64,000 nucleotides of DNA from Rhineura floridana (taxonomy: Eukaryota; Chordata; Lepidosauria; Squamata; Rhineuridae): the NCBI RefSeq assembly GCF_030035675.1, contig NC_084482.1, positions 74,127,120-74,191,119 of the forward strand, given 5' to 3'. Below are positions 20,401 to 31,876 of the stretch, in pieces. Numbering within the stretch: position 1 is the stretch's first letter; every line of letters begins with the position of its first letter. Made by a program: the position numbers and the translations under genes. The notes beneath the pieces are model-generated. The model was given only the letters and a program-made list of their open reading frames with translations. It was not told the DNA's origin and ran no database searches.

Positions 20401-22288
20401 AGGTCCGGGTAGTGGTAACATAAGACCATCAAGTCCAGGGACTAAAATTTCCTAGCTGCATGACTGGGGAGTAAAACCTGGTAAACTCAATTGGGACTAC
20501 TTCTGATAGAATTGCACAGTTATAATTTCATGTTATGACACATGGTCTCATAATGATACTGAAAATAAATGTGCCTCTTTGGCTGCAGTCTTATGCACAC
20601 TTGCTTCAAAGAAAGCCCATCGAACTCAGAGGGGTTTCTAAATACAAGCAGCATGTCCCACATTCAGTTAACCCTGTGTATGCTGTTTGCTATTAATATG
20701 CTGTTACTCACTTAATTGAGTCATTCTCTGTAGAGTTGTGATGGAGACACAGATTTTCCATGCATGTACATTTAATGGGATAGTCATCTCCCCCCCGCCA
20801 CCTGCAGACAGAGGCTGTGCACTCAGCAACTGTCAGACATGTGGATAATGTAATAGCTGCAATGTTTCTCAGACTGGAGATGCAGAGATGGGGTAACAGC
20901 ACCAATCTCTGCCTGCCTAGCAGGTACAGTATTAAAAGTACAGAGCTTCTGTCGGGGGAGGATAAAGTGACGATGCTAATGTTTAGCATTGTTTTCTTGT
21001 GGCTCAGATGGAGAAATCTGCTTCCTAGAATGGCCAGGTTCACCAGACAGCCACTCATTTCTGCTCCCAGTCTTCTTGCACATGGACACAAAAAAGGTTA
21101 TTGGTTACTATTTATTTTGTTAACAAGGGACAGCAGGAACAGAGAGTTCTAACAAAGAGAAATGTAGGAGATGCTAGCTATAGCTGTTCTCTGGCCCAGA
21201 GGACTACTTAAGAGATGTGAACATTAACCATTTCACAGGTATTTGTGTGCAAGATTTTACATCTTCATGTGCTCCTGATATATAGCATGTACAAAACACC
21301 TATGGAATCCAGAAAGATTCATGTGACAAATGTCAGAGGGGATCAGACTCAGCTGAGATTAGTACAATTTTGTAGCTGTGGAGTCAGGCACTGCAGCTCT
21401 TCTCTGCCTGCCATACAAGTTCCCACCTTTTTTCCCTGCCTTCCTCTGCAAGACGCACATGGGACCCCAGGAGGACAGGTGGAATATGACATCTATTTGC
21501 TTCAGTGTAGCCTCTGTCATGGTTGAACTGGCCTGACCTGCTGTCAAAGATAATCCTACAGGAGCCTGGCCTAGGGAGGCATGACTCAGAGAAGCTTGAG
21601 TGGGATTTCTGTTTTGTGGGTGAATGTGCAAAGTATATCCCTTGAGAATGAGAGTGAATTCCTTATTGCTTCTAGCTGTCTAAATAGCAGCAAGAACAAA
21701 GGGCCCTTTTCTGTTTGAGCAAGGGTGGCATTGGGTGTAACACTAACCCTCTTGTCCCTTCTTGCAGTGTCTTCATTCCTGGCAAAGACCGAGCTGATTT
21801 GCACAACTGCATCAGCACGTGGTGCTGATGCCCACTGCCCTTCAGGTGAGATGCTTTGCTATGCTGAGAGAGGGGCAGTGACTGGGAGCAAATTAGAAGC
21901 ATTGGCAATGAGGCCAAGAGGGCAAAGAGAGGATTTGCTCTGTGGGTAGAGAGGCTGAACACATTTCCATGGATCGCTGCTCGTTTTGTGTAGATATGGG
22001 TATTAAATATAAGCCAATACCTAGAGGAAGCTGGTTGGGCTTTTGAGCGTAGTCTTTATCAGAGCACAATTGCAATGGTGCCTCATCATGTGGATATCCC
22101 CCACACCATGTTAAGCCACCTGTTGCCCTAACTTCTCTTTTCCACTCTCAGGTCACAAGGCCACTGGATGCGCCTGTGGAATGGCTTGTGGCTCCTGGGA
22201 TATCCGTGGAGAAACTTCTTGCCACTGCCAGTGTGCCAAGATAGACTGGACCTCTGCTCGGTGCTGCAGAGTGGGTATTGTCGGCTGA
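17416..22288 (+). CDS. RETN: Resistin-like secreted protein, copy 1
   Basis: Three coding exons: 17416-17548, 21768-21845 and 22152-22288, all with GT/AG introns (4.2 kb and 306 bases); the first coding exon begins at 17401 after CTGCACGTAG. The product has 115 residues (human resistin 108). Residues 1-20 are a signal peptide ending YSSA|QEC. A short helix follows (about 27-43, [14 protein letters not shown], compare human CSMEEAINERIQEV), which in the family mediates trimerisation. Residues 56-109 form the cysteine-rich domain with Cys at 56, 68, 77, 79, 83, 94, 96, 98, 108 and 109, the exact family spacing, including [11 protein letters not shown] and DWTSARCC. Cys27 aligns with the inter-chain cysteine; Cys23 is extra. 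Resistins are secreted oligomeric signalling and host-defence proteins; tissue and function here are unknown. Orthology to RETN rather than RETNLB is not resolved. Residue 43 is Val here, Ala in copy 2. Confidence 0.93.
18180..18660 (-). mobile_element. hAT-like transposon piece in resistin intron 2
   Basis: 18240-18460 matches 27880-27690 inverted (TTGCTTAACTCAAAATT..., GGAAGTGTGCAACAACCCCA), and 18520-18650 matches 27230-27100 inverted (TTTTAATTAAAATAATTATA, then TTGCTCTTATC). The order agrees with the 23812-28154 element once its BovB insertion is removed. It is repeated at 52013-52493. Confidence 0.6.
18695..19150. repeat. Intronic minisatellite, about 115-125 bp unit
   Basis: Nearly four tandem units, each with TTTGCCACCAAGAATCT, ACAATAAAAA, TAGTTTGGCCCATG(A/G)AGAAACC, a CA run and TTATGATGCCAGCCAAACA. 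Present identically in copy 2 at 52528-52983. Confidence 0.85.
20009..20324. repeat. Palindromic MITE in resistin intron 2
   Basis: GGCCACATCCATACCATGCG at one end and TATAGTGCAGATATGGCC at the other are imperfect inverted repeats. The interior holds repeated GGGAACTGTAG and CCCAGAATTCC motifs. Non-coding, and repeated at 53842-54157. Confidence 0.7.
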
Positions 22289-22327
22289 TGGTACCTTAGC
22301 TGCCTGTTGGCTCCAGCTTCAAGGCTC

Positions 22328-22411
22328 AATAAACATGCATCTATAATCTTCTGAACAGTCTAGTGCTTGAGTCTTTTCTTTGCTCCAGCTCAATAAACGA
22401 AGCTCAATAAA
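22328..22411 (+). terminator. Resistin copy 1 poly-A signals
   Basis: Three AATAAA hexamers at 22328, 22392 and 22406. The first lies 40 bases after the stop codon. The region is a local duplication of the 3' end (CTCAATAAACATGCAT appears twice). The orphan 3' UTR at 56563 lacks this duplication. Confidence 0.7.
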
Positions 22412-22509
22412 CATGCATGTATAATTTTCTGAACAGTCTCTAGTGCTTTTCTTTGTACCTCTCTGGAGTAGCAGCTGTCTAAAGATAAGAAACTAGGAAC
22501 ACAGGCAGC

Positions 22510-22625
22510 TGTGAATTATAAGAACAGTCCATCAGCGTCAGTATTGTCTACATTGATCGGCAGCAGCTTTTTCCAGGGTTTCAGGCAGGGAGTCTTATCC
22601 AGTCCTGCCTCAAGATGTTGGAGAT
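22510..22625 (-). repeat. Degraded tRNA-derived SINE
   Basis: ACAGTCCATCAGCGTCAGTA ... TTGATCGGCAGCAGCTTTTT ... CTGCCTCAAGATGTTGGAGA follows the body of the SINE preserved at 56690-56852; the tRNA head is lost. Confidence 0.5.
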
Positions 22626-22732
22626 TGTGTAAGGAAGGATGCTTGACCTTTTCTTTTCTTTGGTTCATTTCAGTGGACCTAGGCATACTGTCTTGCTTGT
22701 GTTGCAATATGGGAAATAGCCCTTCATCACCT

Positions 22733-23682
22733 CTGACTTGTTTGTATCTCAGGAAGACCAGAACATGCTTCCAGACCCCAGAGGTGGACGTACTGATAAG
22801 TTATGAGGCAATAAGGAAAAATTCCTTAAATAAATAAAAATAAAAATAATAAATTAATAAATTCAAAAAATTGATACTGCCAGAGGATATTCCTTCCAAC
22901 TAAACAATGATGCCAGCCACACCTTAATTTATGACACCTTAGGATTTAATAAGTTAAAAGTTGTTTTCCCCAAAATACAGGAATTCAGTTCATACATCTC
23001 CCTAGACATAGTAAGTTATCTCAAAATCCATTTTGTAGAAACAGAGCCCGAAATTACATTTCAAAGGAACCCTTTCATGTCCCCTCCATCATGATGACAC
23101 AGTTCCCCTCCCAGTTTACTCACAAGTCTATGAGACCCAAAATCACATTTTAAACTGGAGGTTTTGCCCAGATTAGATCAGCACTTGTAGCTCCAAAGTT
23201 CCTTCTGATACTCCACATTGCTGTTAAAGATCGGTAACATGCTTCACTGGACATCAGACCAAGGAATGGATTAGGTTTCTGGGCCTGACAGCAGGCAATA
23301 TTTGAAGGGGACAGCTTAGCTCTTGCCAGAAATAGAAATCAGAGCTGTATACAGCCCTCCCTATCCATCCAGTGGCCCTGATCTGTGGGCCCCATGGAGG
23401 GCCAATCTGCACTGTCCCAAAGAGAGGGCCACCTGCCCCACCCCCCATTCATCCCCAAAGCTATTCAGGGGGCGAGGCTAAGGGCATTTTTAAAACTTAA
23501 AAATATGGTCAGGAGGGGGATGAGGGAAGGAGGAGATGTTGTGTCTACTTCTCCCCAGCTGAGAGCAGGTGGGTACAACTATCACCACGCTGGAAGGAAT
23601 CACTTTGCTTACCAGCTGGTAAGCAGAAAGATTCCACCCTGCAAGTTGCTGGTTGCTGCTCCTTCGTGAACAGCTTCTCTTA
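22733..23682. other. Downstream flank of resistin copy 1, no gene
   Basis: Unshared with copy 2. An AT-rich simple stretch lies at 22830-22870. About 23560-23670 resembles 31920-32010 (TTACCAGCTGGTAAGCAGAA against TTATCAGCTAATAAGCAAGA), so it is probably an old dispersed repeat. No protein-like frame. Confidence 0.45.
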
Positions 23683-23811
23683 AGGTTGCCAGGTCAGAAG
23701 CATCCCAAAACCTGAGATTTCAGGGGCAGACCCTAGTGATGCTAGGGGGGTGGGGCCGAATGGTGTCAGAGGGGCAGACCTTAGTGAAGTCACTGGGCGG
23801 GCCCTAGTGAA
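23683..23811. mobile_element. Fragment of another hAT-like element
   Basis: Starts AAGGTTGCCAGGTCAGAAGC and carries short repeats of 'CCCTAGTGAxGTCACTGGG'. The 23812-28154 element has inserted into it, since the same sequence resumes (CTAGTGAAGTCATTAAGC) at 28155. Confidence 0.4.
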
Positions 23812-24729
23812 TAAGGTTGCCATATTGCCCGGTTAGCTGGGTTTTACCTGGATTCTTTGCATGCCACCCAGCGCCCGTTTAGCCCATTAGGTGGCCCGGA
23901 TTCTCAGCTTTAATTTTTTTAAAAAGTAAGTTTCTAGGTTGCCCGGTTCTCGAGATTTACACAAAAACGTCAGCCGCCCCCCCGACTGTTAATCTTTTTT
24001 TAAAACAAATCTGTCCTTTACAGCACTTCGTAGCTCAGTCTAACTCCGCCCGTTTAGGATTGCAGCCAATCAGTGTGAAGCCAATTTGGTTCACCTGGGC
24101 AGTATCTAGAAAACCTCATCGCAATGCCAGAAAATGGTGGTTTCCCCTCCCCCTGTTTATCTGAAAATCTCATAAATTGGGTAAGTATATACATTTCAGT
24201 TTTTCCCCCCTCTTGTGTGCAGGAGTCAGATCCTTGGCAGTGTTTTCAAAACCTTCCCAATACTTGCTTTTGTGGGGGTAAAAGCAGCTAATCCCATATG
24301 CCCAGAGTAAATCCCATTGAATTCAATGGGACTTACTTTTGAGTAGACATGGTTATGAATGTGCTGTAAATTAATGGCACTTTTGAGTGAATGTAAAAAA
24401 GAATTGTGTTTATGTTCTAACTATTTCTGTCCCCCCTCCAGTCCTATTTTAAAGCAAGTAGGCAGGTATTACAGTTTTTGTTCTGTAGGAAATTAATACT
24501 GATTTTTAAAAAACTAATACTGATTTTTCTGCAATGACCAACTGGTTTGACAATAAACTATTATATGGGCTGTATGTATTTATACATCTGCAGTCTGTGT
24601 GTATGCAGTCTTTCCAACAACCCTGTGAGGAAATAAATCCCTTTAAAATCCAATAACCATAAAGCAAGAATAAACAGTTGGAAAACAGCCTAAAGAGGCA
24701 TGATTCTGAAGTTTGGGTTGGGTGAATAA

Positions 24730-24985
24730 AGTTAATTTATTTATTATTTGATTTATATCCTGCCCTTCCTCCCAGCAGGAGCCCAGGGCGGCAAACAAAA
24801 GCACTAAAAGCACTTTAAAACATCATAAAAACAGACTTTAAAATATATTAAAACATCTTTGAAAATATTTTTAAAAGCTTTAAAAAACATCTTTTTTTAA
24901 AAAAAGAAAAGGCTTGAAAACATATTAAAAAGCAATTCCAACACAGACTCAGACTGGGATAAGGTCTCAACTTAAAGAACAAGTT
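24730..24985 (-). repeat. LINE 3' tail inserted in hAT-like element
   Basis: ATTTATATCCTGCCCTTCCT ... CCCAGGGCGGCAAACAAAAG, followed by A/T-rich TTTTAAAA runs. It matches the tail at 30905-31165, and is absent from the copy at 4660-6556. Confidence 0.65.
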
Positions 24986-26164
24986 CCTTATCACTTGAGG
25001 CTGTAGTTCTCTGCACACTTCCCAGCTTGAGTAAGCCCCATTGAATACATTGGGACTTGCTTATGAGTAAACAAACATCAGATTGCACTATAAATATATT
25101 TACAGATTGTGTAATTCATAAACATATTTGATAGTCATGTTTATATAAATATTTCTTCATACTGTGTCCCAATAAGTATTTGATTTCACACTATGGTTGT
25201 AGATGATTTTTTCCTCTACATTTTAAGTGTGTCCTTCTCCCTGGGGGTGGTCATGGTTCTCCGTTGTTTTCATCCTGAGGGGAGGATAGGCTGAGAGAAG
25301 GTGAGTAGCACATTTAAGGTCTCTTCACCTCCCCTCCCCTTTTTTTATTTTATATTTCTCCAATATCTTCCCCTGGCTGTTTTTATATATTTTAAATATT
25401 TTTAGATTAAATAAATAGGAAATCATAATTGTGAACCTTCCTAAAAGCAATTTACCTATCCTTATGTTTTGGCAAAGTGATGGTGTGAAGGCATGCTGGT
25501 AGAACAAGAGACCATGTGTAAGGAACCCCAGGGGGATGGTTCTTTGACAATAAGGTGTTTGAGAACTTTGTCACACATTACTTTTTGAGACCTGTAGATT
25601 CATGTTGGAAAGAACATGTGCACGTATTGAATGGTGGCTTGGGTGCTGTTTTTTCAGTCTACGCTGCATGCGTAGGGAAGGTGATACATCATCTGGCAGC
25701 TAGCTTCATAATGAAAAACATTTGGATCACCATTCACTCGTTTACTTTTCTCACTATTGAGACCACTTCATACATTACTTTTTCATACACAGAAATTTAA
25801 TCTTTGTATAGGAAAAAGTATTTTGTAAAATATGAAGGACAGTGGCTGCCCACTCAGTATAACCGCTGTACAAGATCTACTCAGCCACTGTAATTACCTT
25901 TTTGTTTTGAGTGCCCTGTTGTCTGGGTCTTTGTTCAGGTGTGTATCCAACTTTGATGTACTTATGGGAGGGGTGTGCAAGTAGTGCCCCCCCAAAGTGT
26001 GGAGGCTTGGACGAACATTGTGTTATGGAAAACCAAAGTCTGTGTGAAAGTACATATTTGGGAATGCCATCAGTGTAATCCTAAGCACACTTAATAAATA
26101 ATGTCATATCAAACTTGCACGTCACAAAATATTTTACGGTCATGTCTATAAGCACCAGGAGAGT

Positions 26165-26578
26165 AGTTGCGATTGGTGGGGACGTGAGATAGGGCCTTCT
26201 TAGTGGCTGCCCCCAGGTTCTGGAACTCTCTTCCTAAGGAAGCACAAATGGCCCCTTCCTTGCTATCCTTCCGTTGGCAGGCAAAGACTTTTTTATTCCG
26301 ACAGGCTTTTGGACTAGAAGATGTTTAAGATAGGGCCTCATAAGGTCTGTTGTATAGTTCCATGGTCCTATTCTTAATGTTTTAAATTGTCTTAGTATCT
26401 TAAGTGTATGTTTCATGGTTTTAATGTTACAAATAGTTTAATTCTATTTTAATTGTAAATTTTTGTATGTTTTTTTATCTATGTGTAGTTTTTATTTGTA
26501 AGCCGCCCTGAGTTCCAGTTTTGGAAAAAGGGCGGGGTAAAAATAAAGACTCATTCATTCATTCATTCTTAGTCCCTC
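26165..26578 (+). mobile_element. L2 LINE 3' end with (ATTC)n tail
   Basis: Decayed pol end: 'GGGACGTGAGATAGGGCCTT', 'TTCTGGAACTCTCTTCC' (compare L2 ELWNSLP), 'GGCAAAGACTTTTTTATTCC', then GTAAGCCGCCCTGAGTTCC, GGGCGGGGTAAAAATAAA and an ATTC tandem tail. Confidence 0.85.
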
Positions 26579-27239
26579 TGCTTTTTTGGGAGCAGGGTCC
26601 CTATGTCTCCAAGAATCCTACAATCAGCATGAAAAGGGAGTGTGTTAGTCACTGAGAAGAGTCTTCTAATAGGCTTCCTTGCCTTTCCTGCTGATTGGAG
26701 CCAATCAGAGTGAAAGCAGGTGAGTCAGCCACTGAGAAGACTCTTCTCAGTTGCTAACGCTCTCCACTTACATGCTGATTGGCTCCTAGAGATGTTTGTT
26801 GTTGTGAGAGAATGCATTAACAAAGATCTCATTCTTAATCCAGGAGCAAAAAAGGGTTTACGTGGCTGCAACTATCATGAAGGGACTCTGCACTTCTGAA
26901 TTTTCTACTAAACAACTGATAAATACCTATGTAACTTTGTGTCTGGAGACTTATTATTAAGAATCACTTTCCATAATTGTAAGGAGGTATGTCCACATGC
27001 AAGCATCCCAGGCACCTAAATGAGGGGTGACAGCAGCATAGGGACATAAGCAGATGTCTTATACCAGGGGTTCCCAAACTTTTCTTCTACATAGACCACT
27101 TGAAAATTGCTGAGGGTCTGAAAGTATCTGAAAATTTACTATGGGCATATGCAAGGTAATTAACTCCCATTAGTGATAAGAGCAAGAATTTATAATTATT
27201 ATTTTAATTAAAACAAGAGGCTTATCAGTACTTTGAAGA

Positions 27240-27670
27240 GGTTGTTGTTGTTATGTGCCTTCAAGTTGACTATGACTCATAGGGCGACCCTATGAATCAG
27301 CGACCTCCAACAGCATCTGTCATGAATCACCCTGTTCAGATCTTGTAAGTTCAGGTCTGTGGCTTCCTTTATGGAATCAATCCATCTCTTGCTTGGCCTT
27401 CCTCTTTTTCTACTCCCTTCTGTTTTTCCCAGCATTATTGTCTTTTGTAGTGAATCATTTCTTCTCATGATGTGTCCAAAGTATGATAACCTCAGTTTCA
27501 TCATTTTAGCTTCTAGTAACAGTTCTGGTTTAATTTGTTCTAACACCCAATTATTGGTCTTTTTTTGCAGTCCATGGTATGCACAAAGCTCTTCTCCAAC
27601 ACCACATTTCAAATGAGTGGATTTTTCTCTTATCTGCTTTTTTCACTGTCCAACTTTCACATCCAGGACT
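27240..27670 (-). mobile_element. BovB (RTE) LINE 3' fragment
   Basis: The minus-strand frame 27612-27277 reads EAKMMKLRLSYFGHIMRRND, then KTEGSRKRGRPSKRWIDSI, then CWRSLIHRVAL, the C-terminal end of BovB pol, followed by the BovB tail (CATAGTCAACTTGAAGGCAC, AACAACAAC). The frame is open over 111 codons. Severely 5'-truncated. Confidence 0.88.
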
Positions 27671-28162
27671 GGGTCTTTCATGATGCCCGGTGGGGGGGGG
27701 GAGGGGAGCTCAGGAGAGTAGTCGATAAGACAGACATCCTGACATTGGTAATCTAATTAGCAAGTATGTGTGGGGTTGTTGCACACTTCCAGGCTCAGAT
27801 TCATTTTGAGTAGGGAGGTGGAACCTGTGTAGATGTGGTTGATCAAAGGGAGAAGAAATTTTGAGTTAAGCAAAGCTGTGCTTTTATAAAACATACAGAT
27901 ACTTTGCATGTCTGATATGTACTGGAAACTAGACTCTAGGCATTTAAGGCTGAAAATGTAAATTTTTTAAAAAAAGATTTCTCACATCTTTCCCCAGTTT
28001 TTGGTGGTAATTCCTAGGCACAAAAACAAAACAACTGGACAATTCAAATATTAATATGCAAATAATTTGCATAATGTGCAAATAATATGCAAATATTTGC
28101 ATAATATGCAGATTAGCCTGCCCGGATTTGTGGAACTGGAATATGGCAACCCTACTAGTGAA

Positions 28163-29194
28163 GTCATTAAGCATGATACATTAAGCATCAATCACAGTTG
28201 CTTGGCGCATACAATTTAAAACAAAAATTCTCTGATTGGAAATTAAGGTAGAAATCTTAGCTAAAAAATGGAGCCTGGGTAGGGAGCATTTAATCTAGCC
28301 TACTTGCTTTTGGCAAGAAGAGTTTAAGTGCCTTCAGGCCAGGCCGGTCACCAGAAGGCCATTGTAGGAAGAAGGGAGCCTAGTGTTGTGGATATGTTAG
28401 ATAGGACGACTCAGGAGTAAAGATGGATGCCCTGAAGGCTGCAATTCTAAACACACTTACTAAGCCCCATAGAATTCAACAGGACTTACTTCTGAGTAGA
28501 TATAGTTTGGATTGTGCTGTTGGTAAACCTTGACTAGGGATCCTCTGCAAAGACATCCATATCCAAGCAGGGTTGCCAACCCCCTGCCTGGAATGCCCTG
28601 CCCTTATCTTTTAATGTGGCTGCTCCAAACTTCTTTCCAGAAGTCCACTTCAGAAAGATGTCTGAGAAATGAGTAGGAGTAAGAAGATTCTCTACCGTTT
28701 CTGTCTACCCTGTGGGCTGCTATAAACTCACTCTGACAGTCAACCCAATTCCAGTGAGTAATAATTGACAGAGAGAAAACACACATGGTTTGGTCTACCT
28801 TCACAGGCAGCAGCTTGGAAACAACAATTGCAGTCACACTTCCAAATATGTGAATTCTCTTTTACCACTATTGGGCAAGAAACAAACTGCCATGCAACCA
28901 ACAAGGTGCATCATCAATGGGTTTTAGGGGGTTGAGCTGAGCGCATGCAACCACTGCTGTTGCTTCTATGCATGTAAGGGAGTGAGGTTAATGGTAAATG
29001 AAACGCAAACAGAAAAACAAAAACAAAAGACAGTGATGCTTTCCTAAATGCAATACCATACCAACCATAACAAGATTCCTATGAGTAAGGCAGACAACTC
29101 AGCATCCCATAACAGGATTCATAACTGAAAACCAAAAGCTAAAGAAATCCTGGCATCCAGTCAGCGAAGGTCACAGAAATCCCCATGAAGCACA
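28163..29194. other. Unassigned intergenic DNA
   Basis: No gene seen. 28430-28520 contains the common short squamate palindrome with GAATTCAACAGGACTTACTT. The motif CAGGGTTGCCAACCCC at 28568 looks like a hAT-type terminus. Confidence 0.4.
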
Positions 29195-29700
29195 ACCTAA
29201 CCAGGGGGTTGCAGTTAGTACATAATGCTGCTGCACAACTGCTGACTTGAGCGAGACCCTGTCAGCACATAACACCTCTGCTCTGAAATCTGTACTGGTT
29301 GCTGATTTGCTACCAGGCCAAGTTCAAGGTGTACTTTCCATATTACAGGTGCCGCATAGTACTTGTTCTGCTCTTTTAAGAAATGGATCCTTTTGTGTGG
29401 CAGCACCTACGGTTTGGCACTCCCTGCCTATTGACACTAGGCAGGTGCCTTCACAGTACTCTTTTTGGCATTTGCCAAAAGCATTTTTTCTTTAGGCAAG
29501 CCTGCCTAGGCATATAGAAGCTATTATTCTTTTTACCTGTTTTTAACTCATTTTGGTTTTATTATTTTCAATGTTTTTAAATACCTGTTTTTAACTGTGT
29601 TTGCTAATAATTTTATTCTTTTAATTCCTTCCGTAAACTGCTTTGAGGTTTTTTACAATAAAGTGGTATATAAATGTTGTAAGTAAAATACATCAATAAA
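29195..29700 (+). mobile_element. Old L2 LINE 3' end
   Basis: Decayed counterparts of the L2 pol end (TTGCAGTTAGTACATAATGC, 'CTGTACTGGTTGCTGATTTG', 'TGGCACTCCCTGCCTATTG') followed by GTAAACTGCTTTGAGG and GGTATATAAATGTTGTAAG. Many substitutions and no open frame. Confidence 0.65.
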
Positions 29701-30186
29701 TTTCAGAGTCACTGTGGCCCTTGGGTCTTTTTCCTCTTTTAGGAACAAAGGAATCTTCCTTATACCGACTCAAGTCATCTTGTACTATCTAGCTCAGTAC
29801 TGATTTTATGGACTAGCATTGACTCTCCAGGCTTCCAGACATCAGTCTTTTTCTGTGATTGGTGAAAGCATGTGCCCTACCAATGAGCTACCGCCCTTCC
29901 CCTGTTTAAAAAAGTATATTTTGAAATGGTGCTTTTCAATACACTAATGAATGCACAGCATACTAGGGCAGATCCACACCATTCATTTAAAGCACATTCA
30001 ACACCCATTTGAAGCACATGAATCCCACCACAGAATCATGGGAACTGCACTTCGTTAAGGGTGGTGAGAATTTTAACTGTGAGGGGAAACTACACTTCCC
30101 AGGATTCTTTAAGGGAAGCCATGAGCTTTAAATGTGACATTTAAATGCTTTAAATGTATTGCGTGGATCTACTTAATAAATATTAA

Positions 30187-30490
30187 AAAGGTAAAGGTGT
30201 CCCCGCACTTGTAGTGCGAGTCGTTTCCAACTCTTAGGGTGACGTCTTCTGACATTTACTAGGCAGACCGTATATATGGGGTGGGATTGCCAGTTCCGTC
30301 CCCGGACTTTCTTTACCCCCCCAGCATATGCCGGGTACTCATTTTACCGACCACGGATGGATGGAAGGCTGAGTGGACCTCGACCCCTTTTACCGGAGAT
30401 TCGACTTCCTCCTTTCGTTGGAATCGAACTCCGGCCATGAGCAGAGCTTCGGCTGCGTTACCGCCGCTTACCACTCTGCGCCACGGAGGA
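30187..30490 (-). repeat. Squamate tRNA-derived SINE
   Basis: The minus strand begins TCCGTGGCGCAGAGTGGTAA (A box), then GGAGTTCGATTCCAACG (B box), and ends GAAACGACTCGCACTACAAG then GGGGACACCTTTACC. Target duplication TAATAAATATT flanks it. Little decay, so it is young. Confidence 0.85.
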
Positions 30491-30904
30491 TCTTAACTAA
30501 TAAATATTATCTGCATGTAAATTGTTTTAATTAAATTTTCAAAATGGATATGAGCTATAAAGTGTACTCGGTGACCATGGGCTACTCACCACCTCTCAGC
30601 TTAATCTACCCCTCAGGATGAAAACAATGGAGAACCATGAACACCCCAAGGAAGAAGGGCACAAATGTAGGGGAAGTATTGTATAACCATAGTGTGAAAT
30701 CAGATATTTATTGGGACACAGTATAAATAAATATTTATATAAGCATGACTATAAAATATGTTATTATTTACACAACCTGTAAAGATATTTATAATGCAAT
30801 CCTATGTTTTTTTACTCAGAAGCAAGTCCCAATGTATTCAGTGGGGCTTACTCAAACAGGGAAATGTCCAGGGAATTGAAGCCTCAAGTGATAAGGAACT
30901 GGTA

Positions 30905-31165
30905 CTTTTAACAAGCCTGTTAAGTTGAGACCTTATCCCAGTCTGTGTCTGTATTGGAATTGCTTTTTAATATGTTTTTAAACCTTTTCATTTTTAAAAA
31001 AGATGTTTTTCAAGCTTTTAAAAAGTGTTTTTAAAGATCTTTTGTTTTAATATATTTTAAAATCTGTTTTTATTATTTTTAAAGTGTTTTTAGTGCTTTT
31101 GTTTGCTGCCCTGGGCTCCTACAAGGAGGAAGGGTGGGATATAAAAATAATAATAAATAAATAAA
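30905..31165 (+). repeat. LINE 3' tail inserted in hAT-like element
   Basis: Ends GCTGCCCTGGGCTCCTACAA then GGGTGGGATATAAAAATAAT plus AAT/AAAT repeats. Shared with 24985-24730 (inverted), at the same internal position. Confidence 0.65.
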
Positions 31166-31876
31166 CTTCATTCACCTAACCCAAAATTCAGAATCATGCC
31201 ACTTTAAGCTGTTTTGCTTCTGTTTATATTTTTATGGTTATTGGATTTTAAAGGGATTTATTTGTTATTGTGAGCTGCCTAGGTTTCCAATCACCAACCA
31301 TACCCCTCCCTCCCTCTCCCTCTCCCCCCCTCTCTCTCACACACACTCTACTCAAAAGTAAGTCCTATTGAATTCAATGGGGTTTACTCCAGGCATGTGG
31401 GATTAGCCTTGCTTTACTCCCAGAAAAGCAAGTACTTTCATATTGCGAAGATTTTAAAGCATTGATCTCTTCAACAGCCCAGGGTCTGACTCTTGCACAC
31501 AAGAGAAAGCCATATACTTACTTACTTACTCAAATGGAAAATCTCATAACCACCATTTTCTGACATTGCAATGAAGTCTAGGCACTGCCTGGGTCAACAA
31601 ATCACAACCCTGGCTTCACTTATTGGCTACAATCCTGAAAGGGCTGGGTTAGAGTTAGCAGCTGCTGTAACATATATATTAAACAGATTTAACAGTTGCA
31701 GGGGGCTGCTGCTGCTGCTGTTTTGGTGTATATATCGGGAACCAGACCACCTAGAAACTTTTTTTTTAATTGAAGCTGAAAGTCCAGAGATTAAGGTGAG
31801 TCACCTGGAGACCCGGAGGGGACCCCCAAAAGCTGGAGTATCTGGCCAAAAACCAGACACCTGGTAACCCTAGCTT

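Larger units (their letters stand above)
15037..22732 (+). repeat. Young segmental duplication, copy 1 (resistin gene)
   Basis: About 7.7 kb, essentially collinear with 48868-56565; I counted around 20 substitutions and two one-base indels, roughly 99.7% identity. The left edge joins the truncated old remnant. The right edge (CATCACCT) leads into sequence not shared with the other copy. Because the left flank of 48868 matches old-duplicate flank and this one does not, copy 1 looks derived at its left end. Confidence 0.9.
23812..28154 (+). mobile_element. hAT-like DNA transposon with TIRs and 8-bp TSD
   Basis: The ends are TAAGGTTGCCATATT (23812) and AATATGGCAACCCTA (28154), inverted repeats of 15 bases with one mismatch. 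CTAGTGAA is duplicated exactly at 23804-23811 and 28155-28162. An 8-bp target duplication and a TAGGGTTGCCA-type terminus point to the hAT superfamily. Partial relatives lie at 3425-4426, 4660-6556, 18180-18660, 29700-31876 and 46420-47640. Nested insertions: LINE tail 24730-24985, L2 26165-26578, BovB 27240-27670. I see no transposase frame, so it is non-autonomous or dead; 25330-26160 is unassigned interior. Confidence 0.7.
29700..31876 (-). mobile_element. hAT-like transposon copy B
   Basis: Collinear with 4660-6556 and with the 25320-23812 half of the bounded element (inverted). The right end reads CTGGTAACCCTAGC at 31862-31876, a decayed terminus. It carries the LINE tail 30905-31165 (shared with the 24-kb copy) and a SINE at 30187-30490 (private). 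Strand is relative to the 23812-28154 copy. Confidence 0.55.

Noticed and set aside
20708-21152. Open frames on both strands in resistin intron 2 (127 and 111 codons)
   Set aside because: Overlapping and opposite, without protein signature or splice context; identical in the copy at 54541-54985 merely because the block is duplicated.
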